From JAAURB01 sp049649525 (lineage in GTDB: Bacteria; Cyanobacteriota; Cyanobacteriia; Cyanobacteriales; Microcoleaceae), in NCBI GenBank assembly GCA_049649525.1, contig JBARZE010000019.1, positions 105,370 to 169,369 of the forward strand: a DNA stretch of 64,000 nt. Reading direction: 5' to 3'. The position numbers and the translations under genes were made by a program. Position 1 is the first letter of the stretch. Each line of letters starts with the position of its first letter. Positions 1-9,224 of the stretch are shown here, one piece after another. The notes beneath the pieces were generated by a model. The model searched no databases. It worked only from the letters and a program-made list of their open reading frames with translations, and was not told the origin of the DNA.

Positions 1-386
1 CAACAAAATTATATAATGCTTGGCTGGCTGGAGTCCCGGCTATTTTGGGTTATGAGTCCGCATATCGCACAGAAGGGCATCCAAATCAAGATTACATAGA
101 AGTGGCTTCCTGGGATGAATTATTGTCTGCTTTAATTCAATTAAAACACTATCCTGCACTTCGAGAAACTTTAGTGAATCTAGGGAATCAACAAGCTAAA
201 AAATTTAATCCTGATATTGTAACTCAACGATGGTATTACTTTATCACAACTATTGCGATTCCTGCCTATGAAAATTGGTGTCAAACTCCACGCGGGTTGC
301 AGCAGATTATTCTAGAGAAAAATTATTTGAATAGTTTAATTCAACGAAGTAAACTGAAGCTGAAATCTAAATTCTTATACAAATGA
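1..386 (+). CDS. Glycosyltransferase-like protein, C-terminal part (5' truncated by window)
   Basis: The open frame runs in from the left edge (codons begin at base 3), so only the last 127 or so residues are visible. The stretch KLYNAWLAGVPAILG followed by ESAYR resembles the C-terminal half of GT-B-like glycosyltransferases of cyanobacterial exopolysaccharide clusters, where a loop of this kind precedes the conserved Glu-rich nucleotide-sugar site. A TTG at 45 is only an in-frame codon, not a convincing start. The stop overlaps the ATG of the next gene (ATGA at 383-386), implying translational coupling with the pyruvyl-transferase-like gene. The family is inferred from the tail alone; the donor and acceptor sugars cannot be told. 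Confidence 0.55.
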   Translation, partial: TKLYNAWLAGVPAILGYESAYRTEGHPNQDYIEVASWDELLSALIQLKHYPALRETLVNLGNQQAKKFNPDIVTQRWYYFITTIAIPAYENWCQTPRGLQQIILEKNYLNSLIQRSKLKLKSKFLYK

Positions 387-1282
387 AAATTTTTTATTAT
401 CAACGTCCTGATGGATTACCTAATTTTGGCGATCAACTGAATACTTGGCTATGGCAACAGCTTTTACCCGGTTTTTTTGATGATGATGAAACCACTATAT
501 TTGTTGGGATTGGAACTTTACTGAATTCTTTATTGCCACAGCGAATTTCAAGTGCTAAGAAAGTTATTATTTTTAGTACAGGCGTAGGTTATGAAAAACC
601 TTTAACAATCATTCCTCAGCATTGGAAAATTTACTGTGTACGAGGAAAGATATCTGCACAAAGTTTAAATTTATCTGATGATTTAGCGATCGCAGATGCA
701 GGTATCTTAATTCGTCGATTGTTTCAATTTCAGATGCAAAAATCTTATGAATATGCTTATATGCCACATATTAATCATGCTAAATTTGCCGGATTATTTA
801 TGCAAAAAGCTTGTGAATCAATCGGTTGGAAATATATCGATCCAACAGATCCAATCGAACAAGTTTTAAGCACAATTAACCAAACCAAAATATTACTAAC
901 AGAAGCAATGCATGGTGCTATTGTCGCCGATGCTTTACGAGTTCCTTGGATTCCAATTATTACCAGTCCTAGAATTTTAAAGCTTAAATGGCAAGATTGG
1001 TGTTCTTCAATTCATCTAACTTATAAACCTTATCATTTATATCCTTTAATTCCGGGTTATCCTCAATATGCAAAAGGAGTTCGATCTTCCATTGCTGCTT
1101 GTTCTCATTGGAGTCAAAGTTTACTACAATTTCCCCCCATTCATTCATCTAGTTTTGCACAACAACTGACTAAAGTGTCTCAAGCGGCAACACCATCATT
1201 AAGTTCAGATATTAAAATTGAACAATTAACGATAAAATTAGAACAAAAAATAGAACAGCTTAAACAAGATTTAAAACAGTAA
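383..1282 (+). CDS. Polysaccharide pyruvyl transferase family protein
   Basis: This 299-residue protein has the family opening motif NFGDQLN (about residues 14-20), then a glycine-rich segment (FVGIGTLLN), FSTGVGYE, WKIYCVRGK and DLAIADAGILI, in the order seen in PF04230/CsaB-like proteins. Members transfer pyruvate from PEP to sugar hydroxyls, or act as related sugar-modifying enzymes, during surface polysaccharide synthesis. The last 30 residues form a Lys/Glu/Gln-rich coiled-coil tail (IEQLTIKLEQKIEQLKQ) that is not part of the catalytic fold. It overlaps the upstream glycosyltransferase by four bases, so the two are probably one operon for capsule or exopolysaccharide assembly. The family call is good; the exact acceptor is unknown. 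Confidence 0.75.
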   Translation: MKIFYYQRPDGLPNFGDQLNTWLWQQLLPGFFDDDETTIFVGIGTLLNSLLPQRISSAKKVIIFSTGVGYEKPLTIIPQHWKIYCVRGKISAQSLNLSDDLAIADAGILIRRLFQFQMQKSYEYAYMPHINHAKFAGLFMQKACESIGWKYIDPTDPIEQVLSTINQTKILLTEAMHGAIVADALRVPWIPIITSPRILKLKWQDWCSSIHLTYKPYHLYPLIPGYPQYAKGVRSSIAACSHWSQSLLQFPPIHSSSFAQQLTKVSQAATPSLSSDIKIEQLTIKLEQKIEQLKQDLKQ

Positions 1283-1305
1283 AAAAGACGTTCTTTTTGA
1301 ACGCC
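1281..1305 (-). terminator. Rho-independent terminator for the EcsC-like gene, probably bidirectional
   Basis: A 7-bp stem (GACGTTC at 1287-1293, GAACGCC at 1299-1305, one mismatch) closes a TTTTT loop. On the minus strand the hairpin is followed by six T residues (A run at 1281-1286), as expected downstream of the minus-strand gene ending at 1322. It also lies just past the plus-strand stop at 1282, so it may serve both convergent genes. Confidence 0.6.
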
Positions 1306-1321
1306 TCTAAAATTTTATGAA

Positions 1322-2455
1322 TTATGATATTTTCATGTCAGATTGATTTAAATTCATCTTAATTTCATCTAAATCTAAATTAAAGCGTGTAACAATTGCA
1401 TTAATAATCTGATGTTCTTGTGGTGTGGTGTTTTCTCCCGATTCTGCAATCCGATAACATTGTACCAGTAAAGCAGGAGCAAAGTCTGGATGTAATTTAT
1501 CTAAGAGAGCTTCTAGCGGTTGAGGATCTTTTAAATGAGTTGATATTTTTTCAATCGATTGAGGATTGAGTCTGGCTTTCTGGAGTTCTAAAATAATATC
1601 TGTCCAGGATTTATCCGGATAAGTGGCAAGGATTGTATGGGCTAATATCTGATCCATCACTTGCTCTTGTTCTAGCGCTTTCTTAATCTCTTCTTGAGGA
1701 TTGTCAATCGATAAAGCCGAGATTCCTGTATCAATATCAGGCTGAATTTTTGCTTCATAAAACTGACGCGCTGCATAACCTAAACAATACAATAAAATAG
1801 CGTTTGAGGAAGCACCCACAACCGCTCCAACACCGGGAATAATTTCTATAATACCGAGTCCCGCTTTCAATACACTTGAACCCCCAAAAGATAATCCGAA
1901 AATTGCTAACGCCTCTCCTCGACGCGCGGGTAAGGTTAAATCGAGTTGATAAACAGCCGCAATTTGATAAATCATCTCTGCTTGGATTTTCGTCGTGGCG
2001 GCTAAATCAATCGCGAATAGGGCAGCCGCAATGGGAGGAATAATATTAGTCGCAAAACCGACTCCGGCGGCTTCAATTGACTTTTGTATCATCACTCGGT
2101 GAGCTAATTGCTCGGCTGTTTCTTGAGGATATTTTTGCTTTAACTTTAAGACATTATTTTGTGCAGCTTGTGTATCAACTTCTCCTAAAATAGCCAGTAA
2201 CCAATTGGCACCAAATAACTTTGTTCCAGATTTAATAATCGGATTTTCTGCAATGGATGCTAATACACTACCTGTGCCGTGCATGGCTTCATCAAACCAT
2301 TGCTGCGCTTGAGTCATGGTGGCATCAGCCATTTGGTTAGCGATTAATAATGCGTTTTGTATTTCTTCTGATGTTTGAGCTGTAAATGTCTCAAGTATTT
2401 TTTGAGGATTAAAATCGGCTTGGGGTGATTGATTAGAAGAAGAGTTATCTGTCAT
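1322..2455 (-). CDS. EcsC-family-like protein
   Basis: This 377-residue protein has a hydrophobic glycine/alanine-rich centre at roughly residues 125-235 (AAGVGFATNIIPP, AIFGLSFGG, IIEIIPGVGAVVGA). This is flanked by charged helical N- and C-terminal regions. The arrangement, with a Gln/Lys-rich helix before a hydrophobic core that pairs with the Tyr/Arg segment ending YAARQFYEAK, resembles EcsC-domain proteins (PF12787), widespread but of poorly defined membrane-associated function. The N-terminal 25 residues are low-complexity and polar. It stands alone, convergent with the pyruvyl-transferase gene and sharing the terminator at 1281-1305. The family assignment is from recalled pattern; the function is unknown. 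Confidence 0.5.
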   Translation of the reverse strand: MTDNSSSNQSPQADFNPQKILETFTAQTSEEIQNALLIANQMADATMTQAQQWFDEAMHGTGSVLASIAENPIIKSGTKLFGANWLLAILGEVDTQAAQNNVLKLKQKYPQETAEQLAHRVMIQKSIEAAGVGFATNIIPPIAAALFAIDLAATTKIQAEMIYQIAAVYQLDLTLPARRGEALAIFGLSFGGSSVLKAGLGIIEIIPGVGAVVGASSNAILLYCLGYAARQFYEAKIQPDIDTGISALSIDNPQEEIKKALEQEQVMDQILAHTILATYPDKSWTDIILELQKARLNPQSIEKISTHLKDPQPLEALLDKLHPDFAPALLVQCYRIAESGENTTPQEHQIINAIVTRFNLDLDEIKMNLNQSDMKIS

Positions 2456-2756
2456 AATATTAATTCAAAATATAGGCTGAGCTGAATTTTATTTATTATA
2501 TATTAGCGCTAAAGTAAAACGATAACTTGATTTAATCAGTTAGAACATCATTCAAACGAAATATAATTAAAGGCTATTTTTATAAATCTATCTAAAGGTA
2601 GAGATATTTTTTAAAATTGAGATCTACTCTATAAAAAGGTAGATAAAATTATGATTGAAGTGATATTGTTTCTCTATCGAATAAGGGATGCTAGCTGGGT
2701 GTTTGTTCCTGTATTATTGAGCATTAGCAGATATAAAAAACAGAAAAATAAAAATT
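2456..2756. other. Intergenic region between divergent genes
   Basis: About 300 AT-rich bases separate the EcsC-like gene (minus) from the small hypothetical gene (plus). No tRNA, long repeat or open frame with coding character is visible. Promoters for both genes should lie here, but no convincing -35/-10 pair stands out. Confidence 0.5.
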
Positions 2757-3026
2757 ATGAGTAACGTTAATCCAGAAAAACAACCCACAGTTAATCCGGG
2801 CGATCGCATGGCTGAGGAACCTCAAACGGTAGAAGAGAAGTCAGAGCAAGTTGCAGTAGAATACACAGACGTTACTTTGCAGAAAAACGAAGTCCCCACT
2901 TATTTTGTAGCCGAAGGTGAGGATGGTGAGAAAGAAGCGCTGCACCACATTAAAGATGCAGAAGAAATCTCAGATGTGATTCGTCAAGCTCGAACAGATG
3001 AGAATGGTGAGCGTAAGTGGCGCTAA
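2757..3026 (+). CDS. Small acidic conserved hypothetical protein
   Basis: This 89-residue hydrophilic protein is rich in Glu, Asp, Gln and Val, with no signal peptide or membrane segment. The N-terminal third is a disordered-looking Glu/Pro segment; the C-terminal half (YFVAEGEDGEKEALHHIKDAEEISDVIRQ) is more regular and could fold. It starts with ATG at 2757. An in-frame ATG at residue 18 exists inside a GCGATCGC site, but the first one gives a continuous acidic protein. I do not recognise a characterised family. It is convergent with the GGDEF gene, ending 18 bases from it. Confidence 0.6.
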   Translation: MSNVNPEKQPTVNPGDRMAEEPQTVEEKSEQVAVEYTDVTLQKNEVPTYFVAEGEDGEKEALHHIKDAEEISDVIRQARTDENGERKWR

Positions 3027-3044
3027 ATTGAGACTGAGGATTAA

Positions 3045-4784
3045 TTAACGGCAAGCACAGGAATAAGGGGGATGATCGTCTCTCCTGTTCCTGTTGTCTG
3101 ATTCTTGGGTTGTAGAACTGCGATGAGGCAAACTCTGAACTGGACTGGCTTGTATGATTCGATTTCGTCCGGATGCTTTGGCCTGATAGAGCGCTTGATC
3201 GGAGGCTTGAATTAAACTGGTAGGGGATTGATAATAGTCAGGAATGAAGCTAGAGACACCACAAGAGATCGTCACAAATTCACTGACAGTAGACCCTTTA
3301 TGCTCAAGCTGTATTTTTCTCAAACTTTGTTGAACTCTTTCTGCAACTCTCCTGGCTCCGGCTAAGGGAGTATTGGATAAGATGATGGCAAATTCTTCCC
3401 CGCCATAACGAGCCGCTAAATCCCCTGCACGTTGTATACTCTCCCGAATCACTTCAGCGATTTCTTTCAGGCATTGATCGCCTGCGGGATGACCGTAAGT
3501 ATCATTATAATTTTTGAAAAAATCTACATCTATCAGTATTAATGACAGCGGTTGAGATTCTCGCGCCATTCGTTTCCATTCTTGCTGGAGATATTCATCA
3601 AATCGATAGCGATTTGCTAAGCCTGTTAAGCCGTCATGATTGGCAAGCTGTTGTAACTTTTGGTTTGCGGCTTCTAGTTCAGCGCGGAGTTGGCCTTGTT
3701 GAATCGCAATTGTAATCACAGCAGCCAGAGATTTCAGTAAGCTAATTTCTTCCGGTAACCATTGACGAGTATCACTGCATTGATGAACCGCGACAAAACC
3801 CCAAATTTGATAATTATTGCTGTTATCGATACAGGAGTAATTAGTCGTGCAACAATATTGACTGAGTTTCTTTGCATGTAAAATGGGTAAAACTAGTAGA
3901 GACTTCACCTGCTGATCTGACAACCTAATCTGAGTAGAGTCGGGTAAGGTTTCTAGATCTGAGATAGCGCAAACCTCTACACTCTCTTCCTGTGCAAATT
4001 CACCTAATGTTTGAGTAAACCAACCCTCATCAATCACTTGGTTCTGTAAAGATGGCCATTGGGGTAACTTCTGCTCAGCGATCGCCTGATAACAATCTGC
4101 TCCTATCGGACGATACAATACCACCCGGTCAACCATCAGTATTTCATGGAGTTGGGTGACGATTTCTTCTAGAATTTCAACTAGGGTCAGACGTTGATAA
4201 ATTTGATGGGTAATTGTGTTTAAGAGGCGCTCTTGTTCAGCTTGTAACCACAGAATTTTCTCCGCTTCATGTCGTTCTGTCATGTCAGTGGCAACCCCCA
4301 GGACATAATAGCTGGTTTCATCTGGGGACAGAATCGGAATTTTAGTAGTTTTAAACCAACGAGTTTCTCCATCCCATCGTTGTACGGGTTCAGCTAAAAT
4401 ATTCTTTTGTTCTTGAGTGATCATCACTTGCCGATCAACATTGCGCAAGAACTCAACTTGTTGGGGATTAGGATTAAAATCTGCATCGGTTTTACCAATC
4501 AGTTGATCGACCGTTGTACCATAAAATTTAGCAACAGCTTGGTTGGCCAAAATATATTCACCGTCCCAATTTTTCACAAAGATAATATTGGGGCTAGTGT
4601 CAATGACGGTACGTAATAATTGCTGTTGATAATCTAAATCAGATTCTACTTCTTGATGATGCAGAACTTCTTGAGTTAAACGACGGCTATGATGTTTGAA
4701 ATGTTGTTCTACCTGTTGCAGTAGTTGGTTTTGATTGTGTTCAGAGTTGACATTTTTAATTGAGCGACCTGAAATATGGCTCAT
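3045..4784 (-). CDS. PAS-GAF-GGDEF diguanylate cyclase
   Basis: The domains in order are an N-terminal polar helix, a PAS domain (about 60-170; IDTSPNIIFVKNWDGEYILANQAVAKFYG), a GAF domain (about 200-370) and a GGDEF domain (about 400-560). The active-site motif is RYGGEEF, and the inhibitory I-site RAGD sits exactly five residues upstream. The cyclase is therefore predicted to make c-di-GMP from GTP and to be product-inhibited. The GAF has the cyanobacterial WGFVAVHQC motif near its end but no obvious bilin Cys pattern I can vouch for. The frame extends to a TTG at 4820, but the ATG at 4784 has an AAAGGA ribosome site about nine bases upstream and is chosen here. It is cytoplasmic, with no membrane segment. 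Confidence 0.85.
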   Translation of the reverse strand: MSHISGRSIKNVNSEHNQNQLLQQVEQHFKHHSRRLTQEVLHHQEVESDLDYQQQLLRTVIDTSPNIIFVKNWDGEYILANQAVAKFYGTTVDQLIGKTDADFNPNPQQVEFLRNVDRQVMITQEQKNILAEPVQRWDGETRWFKTTKIPILSPDETSYYVLGVATDMTERHEAEKILWLQAEQERLLNTITHQIYQRLTLVEILEEIVTQLHEILMVDRVVLYRPIGADCYQAIAEQKLPQWPSLQNQVIDEGWFTQTLGEFAQEESVEVCAISDLETLPDSTQIRLSDQQVKSLLVLPILHAKKLSQYCCTTNYSCIDNSNNYQIWGFVAVHQCSDTRQWLPEEISLLKSLAAVITIAIQQGQLRAELEAANQKLQQLANHDGLTGLANRYRFDEYLQQEWKRMARESQPLSLILIDVDFFKNYNDTYGHPAGDQCLKEIAEVIRESIQRAGDLAARYGGEEFAIILSNTPLAGARRVAERVQQSLRKIQLEHKGSTVSEFVTISCGVSSFIPDYYQSPTSLIQASDQALYQAKASGRNRIIQASPVQSLPHRSSTTQESDNRNRRDDHPPYSCACR

Positions 4785-5330
4785 CTGTATTTTTCCTTTG
4801 GGATCTACAAGTACTAACAAAAATAGAGACGGATGGGAGATGGCTCGTTAAATAAAATGCTGTGGTGTAGAGATGACAATATTATGATTTTAAATTAAAA
4901 AAATGATATACACAAATTAATAAGTTTAAAGAAATATAAATTTTTTTTAAGAGTTTTCATGGGAATTTTACAGCTTTGTTCAAGCGGTAAGAAAGGATTT
5001 AATTTAAAGTCGTTAAATTGATCTATTCAGAATATATCAATAAAAGCTTTAATTTTTTATGAAAAAATCAGTTGCATTAAGATTGAAAACTCAGTATTGC
5101 GACTCCCTAACTTTATACAGTTCTATAATTGACCCTGATTGGCTTTCTATCTCAATAGTACTGATATCTAACGATTATATCATTTATCAACCTTTCTGCT
5201 CTACTAAATTAAAACATTATTTAATCAGCATACCCTATTAATCCCAATGGATCATCCATCTATTTAAAAGTTCAGGGGAAATCAGCTAGAATTGACTGAT
5301 TTGTCCCCCGTTTTGCGGATAGGATTGTAA
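4785..5330. other. Intergenic region upstream of the GGDEF gene
   Basis: About 545 AT-rich bases. A 60-codon frame at 5059-5241 lacks a ribosome site and coding character and is not called. Apart from an imperfect inverted repeat at 5275-5308, nothing definite is seen. Confidence 0.4.
5275..5308. terminator. Inverted repeat, possible terminator of the FMN reductase gene
   Basis: GGGGAAATCAG (5275-5285) can pair with CTGATTTGTCCCC (5296-5308), with two bulged bases and a 10-base loop. It lies 22 bases past the minus-strand stop at 5331. The plus-strand 3' side has only GTTTT, and the minus side lacks an immediate T run, so the terminator role is tentative. Confidence 0.35.
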
Positions 5331-5870
5331 TTATTTTCGCAATCTTTCCGTATTTTCAACTAGACTTTGAGCGAACCCATCGAATCTTTTTGACAGCTTT
5401 TCATCAAGTAGCTTTCCTTCTGCATCAAACGCATTCCAAGCTTGACCAATAGAAATTTGTTCGGGAATAACCCAAGCATGAACCCATCTGAGAATTACTC
5501 TCATATCATTTAGCGCATTACTATTAGATTGGCCCCCTAATACACTAATTAATCCTGCTACTTTACCTGATAAATGTTCAAAACTCATCAAGTCCAAAGC
5601 ATTTTTTAATACACCGCTGAGACTGCCGTGATATTCTGGAGTGGCCAGCAATAAACCATCGGCTTGTTTGACCGTTTCTTGCAATACTTCCACGTCAGGG
5701 TAAGCAGAATAGTCATCTCCACCATGACAAAATGGTAAGTTGAGCGAGCGCAAATCTAAAATTTCAACTTCGGCCCCCATTGTCTCAACCCGCTGGGCAG
5801 CAAGCTCTAACGCCTGCTGACTATGAGATCCGGGCCGTAAACTACCACTGATTCCAACAATTTTAACCAT
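5331..5870 (-). CDS. NADPH-dependent FMN reductase family protein
   Basis: This 179-residue flavodoxin-fold protein has the phosphate-binding loop GISGSLRPGSHS (residues 6-17), the mid motif LLLATPEYHGSLSGVLKNALD and the later LISVLGGQS, all diagnostic of the FMN_red family (PF03358; ArsH/ChrR/azoreductase-like). Members bind FMN and reduce flavin, quinones or metal oxyanions with NAD(P)H in the cytoplasm. The length is normal for the family. It is transcribed alone, divergent from the response regulator at 6156. The physiological acceptor cannot be deduced. Confidence 0.85.
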   Translation of the reverse strand: MVKIVGISGSLRPGSHSQQALELAAQRVETMGAEVEILDLRSLNLPFCHGGDDYSAYPDVEVLQETVKQADGLLLATPEYHGSLSGVLKNALDLMSFEHLSGKVAGLISVLGGQSNSNALNDMRVILRWVHAWVIPEQISIGQAWNAFDAEGKLLDEKLSKRFDGFAQSLVENTERLRK

Positions 5871-6155
5871 TATTAACTCAACCTCTATTCTTAAACCGTA
5901 CTCATAACGACTACATATAAGTTAGCATATTTTTCTCAGTTACGCTGCTTCTTGCACTCGGTAGCCGATTTGGGATCATTCTCACCAAAGACTCAGAGAA
6001 AGTAGTAAACTTGAATCACCAGACAAATTTATATCTCAACAGCATACGCATTTCTGTATCCAGGATTAATGGGAGATTGAAGACTCGTAGTCCAGACAGA
6101 AGTTAGCCCATTAAAAAATAGTTAAAATTATTGATAATCTCATTCCTAAAGTCCC

Positions 6156-6833
6156 ATGGTTGCAAATATTTTAATAGTTGAAGATGAAGAAGCCCTCGCG
6201 CAATTCTTAAAGCAAGAATTGACCTATGAGGGTTATAACGTCAGTGTCGAACTAGATGGCATGGCGGGGTTAGTGGCAGCCCGAGAATTACATCCAGATT
6301 TACTGATTATAGATTGGATGTTGCCCCGTTTATCTGGAATAGAAATTTGTCGTCGTCTGCGATCTAGCCATGATAAAGTGCCGATTATCCTATTAACCGC
6401 CAAAGATGAAGTCAACGATCGCGTCACAGGATTAGATGCCGGGGCAGATGATTATATTATTAAACCGTTTAGTTTAGAAGAATTCTTAGCGAGAGTTCGT
6501 GCTCATATTCGACGAGTCAATGAACCCGATCCCGATGTCTTACAATTTGAAAATTTAAAATTAGATCGCCGTACCCGAGAAGTTTATCGGGGTAACCGTA
6601 GTATTGAATTAACCGCGAAAGAATTTGATTTGTTAGAATACTTAATCGCTCATCCTCGCCAAGTATTAACCCGAGATCAAATATTAGAAAAAGTCTGGGG
6701 TTATGACTTTATGGGAGATTCTAATATTATCGAAGTTTATGTTCGTTACTTGCGCCTAAAATTGGAAGCAGAAGGAGAATATCGCCTCATTCAAACCGTT
6801 CGCAGCGTGGGATATGTCTTAAAAGAATCTTAG
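6156..6833 (+). CDS. OmpR/PhoB-family response regulator
   Basis: This 225-residue regulator has a receiver domain (1-118) with acidic pocket E9/D10/E11, phospho-acceptor D53 (LLIIDWMLP), T81 and K103 (IIKPF). A winged-helix DNA-binding domain follows (about 130-223), with ELTAKEFDLLEYL, DQILEKVWG and the wing VRSVGYVL. It has the full set of residues for phosphorylation-dependent DNA binding. No cognate histidine kinase is adjacent. The sequence resembles a cyanobacterial regulator group that includes ManR-like proteins, but the similarity is from memory and too general for a gene symbol. Confidence 0.9.
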   Translation: MVANILIVEDEEALAQFLKQELTYEGYNVSVELDGMAGLVAARELHPDLLIIDWMLPRLSGIEICRRLRSSHDKVPIILLTAKDEVNDRVTGLDAGADDYIIKPFSLEEFLARVRAHIRRVNEPDPDVLQFENLKLDRRTREVYRGNRSIELTAKEFDLLEYLIAHPRQVLTRDQILEKVWGYDFMGDSNIIEVYVRYLRLKLEAEGEYRLIQTVRSVGYVLKES

Positions 6834-6909
6834 TCTGGGATGAGAGCTAAAAAAATATTATGCTGATTTATTTAATAGCTTAAACGGTAATTTATATCAG
6901 CTTTTAATA

Positions 6910-8852
6910 TTAAAAACAGTTTCTGCGTTGCAGTATAGACAACCCCTCTTTACTCAATTGCTCATCGGTGACATCTCCTTGAATATAAGCCCAAATTATA
7001 AAATTAAGTCCAGGAATTCGGTCTCTATTATGATGAATATAACCGCATTGTTCACAATTAAAATCCTTTTTCCCAATATCTTTTTGAGCAGTATTTTTAT
7101 GATCGCAAACCGGACACATTTGACTCGGTGCAATCCGTTCTTTTGTAACTGGATGCAGATCTGAACCCGGTTTAAGCCGTTCAAAATTCCGTTCCCAGAC
7201 GTTACTTTTATCTTCTAATAATTGTAAAAAATTGCCATGAGCCGCATCGAGTAAAGATTTATTCATTCCTATACGAGAAGATTGATTATTTTTTTCAAAC
7301 TGATTTCTATCCTCAGAAACCTTTGTCTTTGCCCGTCCAGCAGTCATCTGCAATCCATCTTCGACTCGAATTACATCATATTTACGAGTGAGCCAAGTTG
7401 AACGTTTTTGATTGTGAGCACGACGACGACGTTTTAATTTCTCATGATGACAAGCAATAGTCTTTTTTAATTCCCATTCTCGTTTCGTTTCCGATAATAA
7501 ATAATCATAAACCATACAAAAATCACCTTTATAATCTTTAAAATTATAATGTTTTAGTCTTTGTATAATATAAGAAGTGACCTCACCCTCAGACACAAGC
7601 TGTTGCAGAGATTCGGAGGTTTTACATTCTCTTATTTTTTCTAAATCAACTCTGGCAATATAGGGAAAAAGTTGTTTCATCCGCTCAATTGAATTATCAG
7701 AATGATTCAGCCACAAAATTAATCGTTGTGCCTTTTTCCCATCGAGTTGACGCTGTAATTTGGCTAACTTTTCTTCGCCTTCACGATACCACCGAGGTTT
7801 CGTGGTGCAGTCACGATCTGTTGTGATCCAGTTTTCCTGACTCCATCCAGCATCAATCCCAATTGCGCCATGAGACTGCTTATAACGGCGATCGCGCTCT
7901 TTAAACTCACCTGTAAGCTGAATATACCAGCCACTCGGACGATTTAATATTTTAACCGTTTTCACCCGTGGGACTTCGCGATCGCTGATCCAGCGTTGAG
8001 ATAATCCTTTAATTTTGACTTCCCCAAAACCAGGTATTCGCAAAACATCGGTTTTCACAATTCTACAATCATCTTTAGATGCGGGGTTTTTCTCTCCCGC
8101 GTTTGGATTATCATTAACAATGGTCTTGATGCGATCGCGGTAACATTTATATTTTGGTTTACCACGTTTTAAGTCATTTTGCTTACTACGTGATTTTATG
8201 TATTCGTTCCAACTTGTTATTAACTGATTTAAAGTTCCTCCTCTAAATTTAGAATGAACTGATTTGATAGTACGTTTAATTTCATCAGAATAGTTTGATT
8301 TGTTAATGTACGCTTCTGACTTTAATTTACCTAAACCTTCTTTACTAAATGTTTTACTTTTTAAGTCAACTAACGCGGATCTATGTCCGCTAATTGGGCA
8401 AGAATAACCCCATCCGCCAACCCAACCATAATTAAACTCTGTTGAAGCGACAGAAACAACCGCCCGCTCAGGGTTTTTGATCCGTTTCCAGACATCAATC
8501 GCTGACTCATCTTTTTGGGGAGTATAAACCTTGACATCTGGCAAAGATTTTACAATTATTCTTGATGCTGAATCATAAACCGGGCAATAAGGCTGACGCG
8601 CTTCAAGTGGTAAAGATTCCCCTGTTTTTCCTCGGACTATCCACGGCAAAGGGCAACAAGGCGTTGGCGTAGCCTGTGCGATAGCACGTAGCGCTTTTTA
8701 TCCTGCTTATTGTAATAAGTATATTCATCTAATATTTCAAACTGCTCTAGGCAATAATTCCAGAATTTTTTAAGTCCATAAGTATAGTCAAAAAATTGTT
8801 GCTGTTGTTCCTCAGTTGGAGAGAACTTAAACTCTTTTACCTTAATTGCCAT
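6910..8852 (-). pseudogene. TnpB-derived RuvC nuclease, type V-U-like Cas12 effector candidate, split by a frameshift
   Basis: The gene is in two frames. The N-terminal piece (8637-8852, 71 residues from ATG 8852) has the TnpB/Cas12-like opening KEFKFSPTEEQQQQFFDYTY. The main piece (6910-8649, up to 579 residues from a TTG) contains KPKYKCYRDRIKTI and KILNRPSGWYIQLTG. All three RuvC acidic residues are there: D266 in GIDAG, E430 in VED and D543 in NRDR. A zinc ribbon (C512, C515, C532, C535) lies between the last two. RuvC-I to RuvC-II spans about 164 residues, longer than in simple TnpB. The total of about 650 residues exceeds TnpB (about 400) and fits V-U effectors. It is not Cas12k, which lacks the RuvC acids. 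The frames break at a short palindromic insertion at 8656-8700. It is divergent from the tracrRNA-like region and CRISPR array. It may be inactive, or translated from the internal TTG. Confidence 0.7.
8656..8700. repeat. Short palindromic interspersed element inside the effector gene
   Basis: A GC-rich patch in AT-rich surroundings holds the nested palindromic units GGCGTAGCC (8666-8674) and GTGCGATAGCAC (8676-8687), ending GTAGCGC. It resembles the small REP/MITE-like elements scattered through cyanobacterial genomes (recalled, not searched). It lies exactly where the effector reading frame changes, so it is the likely cause of the frameshift. Confidence 0.5.
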
Positions 8853-9000
8853 TAACTTGATTGAAACAAACGAGGACATTGACATTCTCATCATAGCAAG
8901 AGTAAAATTGAAATCACAGAGGTTGTTTCTGACCGAAGCGCCCAGGAGTAATCCAGCGCAAAACAAATCAGCACTTGTGATCAAGATATATTGAAAAGCT

Positions 9001-9220
9001 GATTGATCCTAAAATAGATTCATTAGATAGAAAAATTGACGGCTCAAAGCTCCCTCAAAATCCTGGGACTCCCGTCAAAACGCTAGAACCTCGAAAATTT
9101 AATACTTTCAGCGGCTCAATCATAGCATTATAGGATTGACACGATGGCTGAAACGCTACTTCGCGATCGCTCCCGTCAGTTTTGCATTTTCAGCGCTGAC
9201 AGAGTAAGGGTTCTAGACGA
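9001..9220 (+). ncRNA. Putative tracrRNA: anti-repeat plus structured RNA between effector and CRISPR array
   Basis: Bases 9017-9034 (GATTCATTAGATAGAAAA) match the reverse complement of the first 18 bases of the CRISPR repeat at 16 of 18 positions. If transcribed on the plus strand with the array, one difference becomes a G-U pair, giving 17 contiguous pairs. Downstream are perfect complementary arms: TTGACGG 9036-9042 with CCGTCAA 9072-9078; CTAGAACC 9083-9090 with GGTTCTAG 9209-9216; TTTCAGC 9106-9112 with GCTGAAA 9147-9153, enclosing TCAATC 9116-9121 with GATTGA 9134-9139; and GTCAG 9175-9179 with CTGAC 9196-9200. The long stem closes 8 bases before the first repeat. A possible -10 (TATATT, 8987-8992) would start transcription near 9000. 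No open frame competes. The ends are estimates, and the RNA identity is inferred from pairing only. Confidence 0.6.
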
Positions 9221-9224
9221 CAGT

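Noticed and set aside
5059..5241. 60-codon open frame
   Set aside because: No ribosome site and no recognisable protein; AT-rich intergenic DNA gives such frames by chance.
6910..8852. Cas12k (type V-K, CRISPR-associated transposon) effector
   Set aside because: Cas12k lacks the RuvC catalytic acids, whereas this protein keeps all three. No tnsB, tnsC or tniQ genes are nearby, and the N terminus does not resemble Cas12k.
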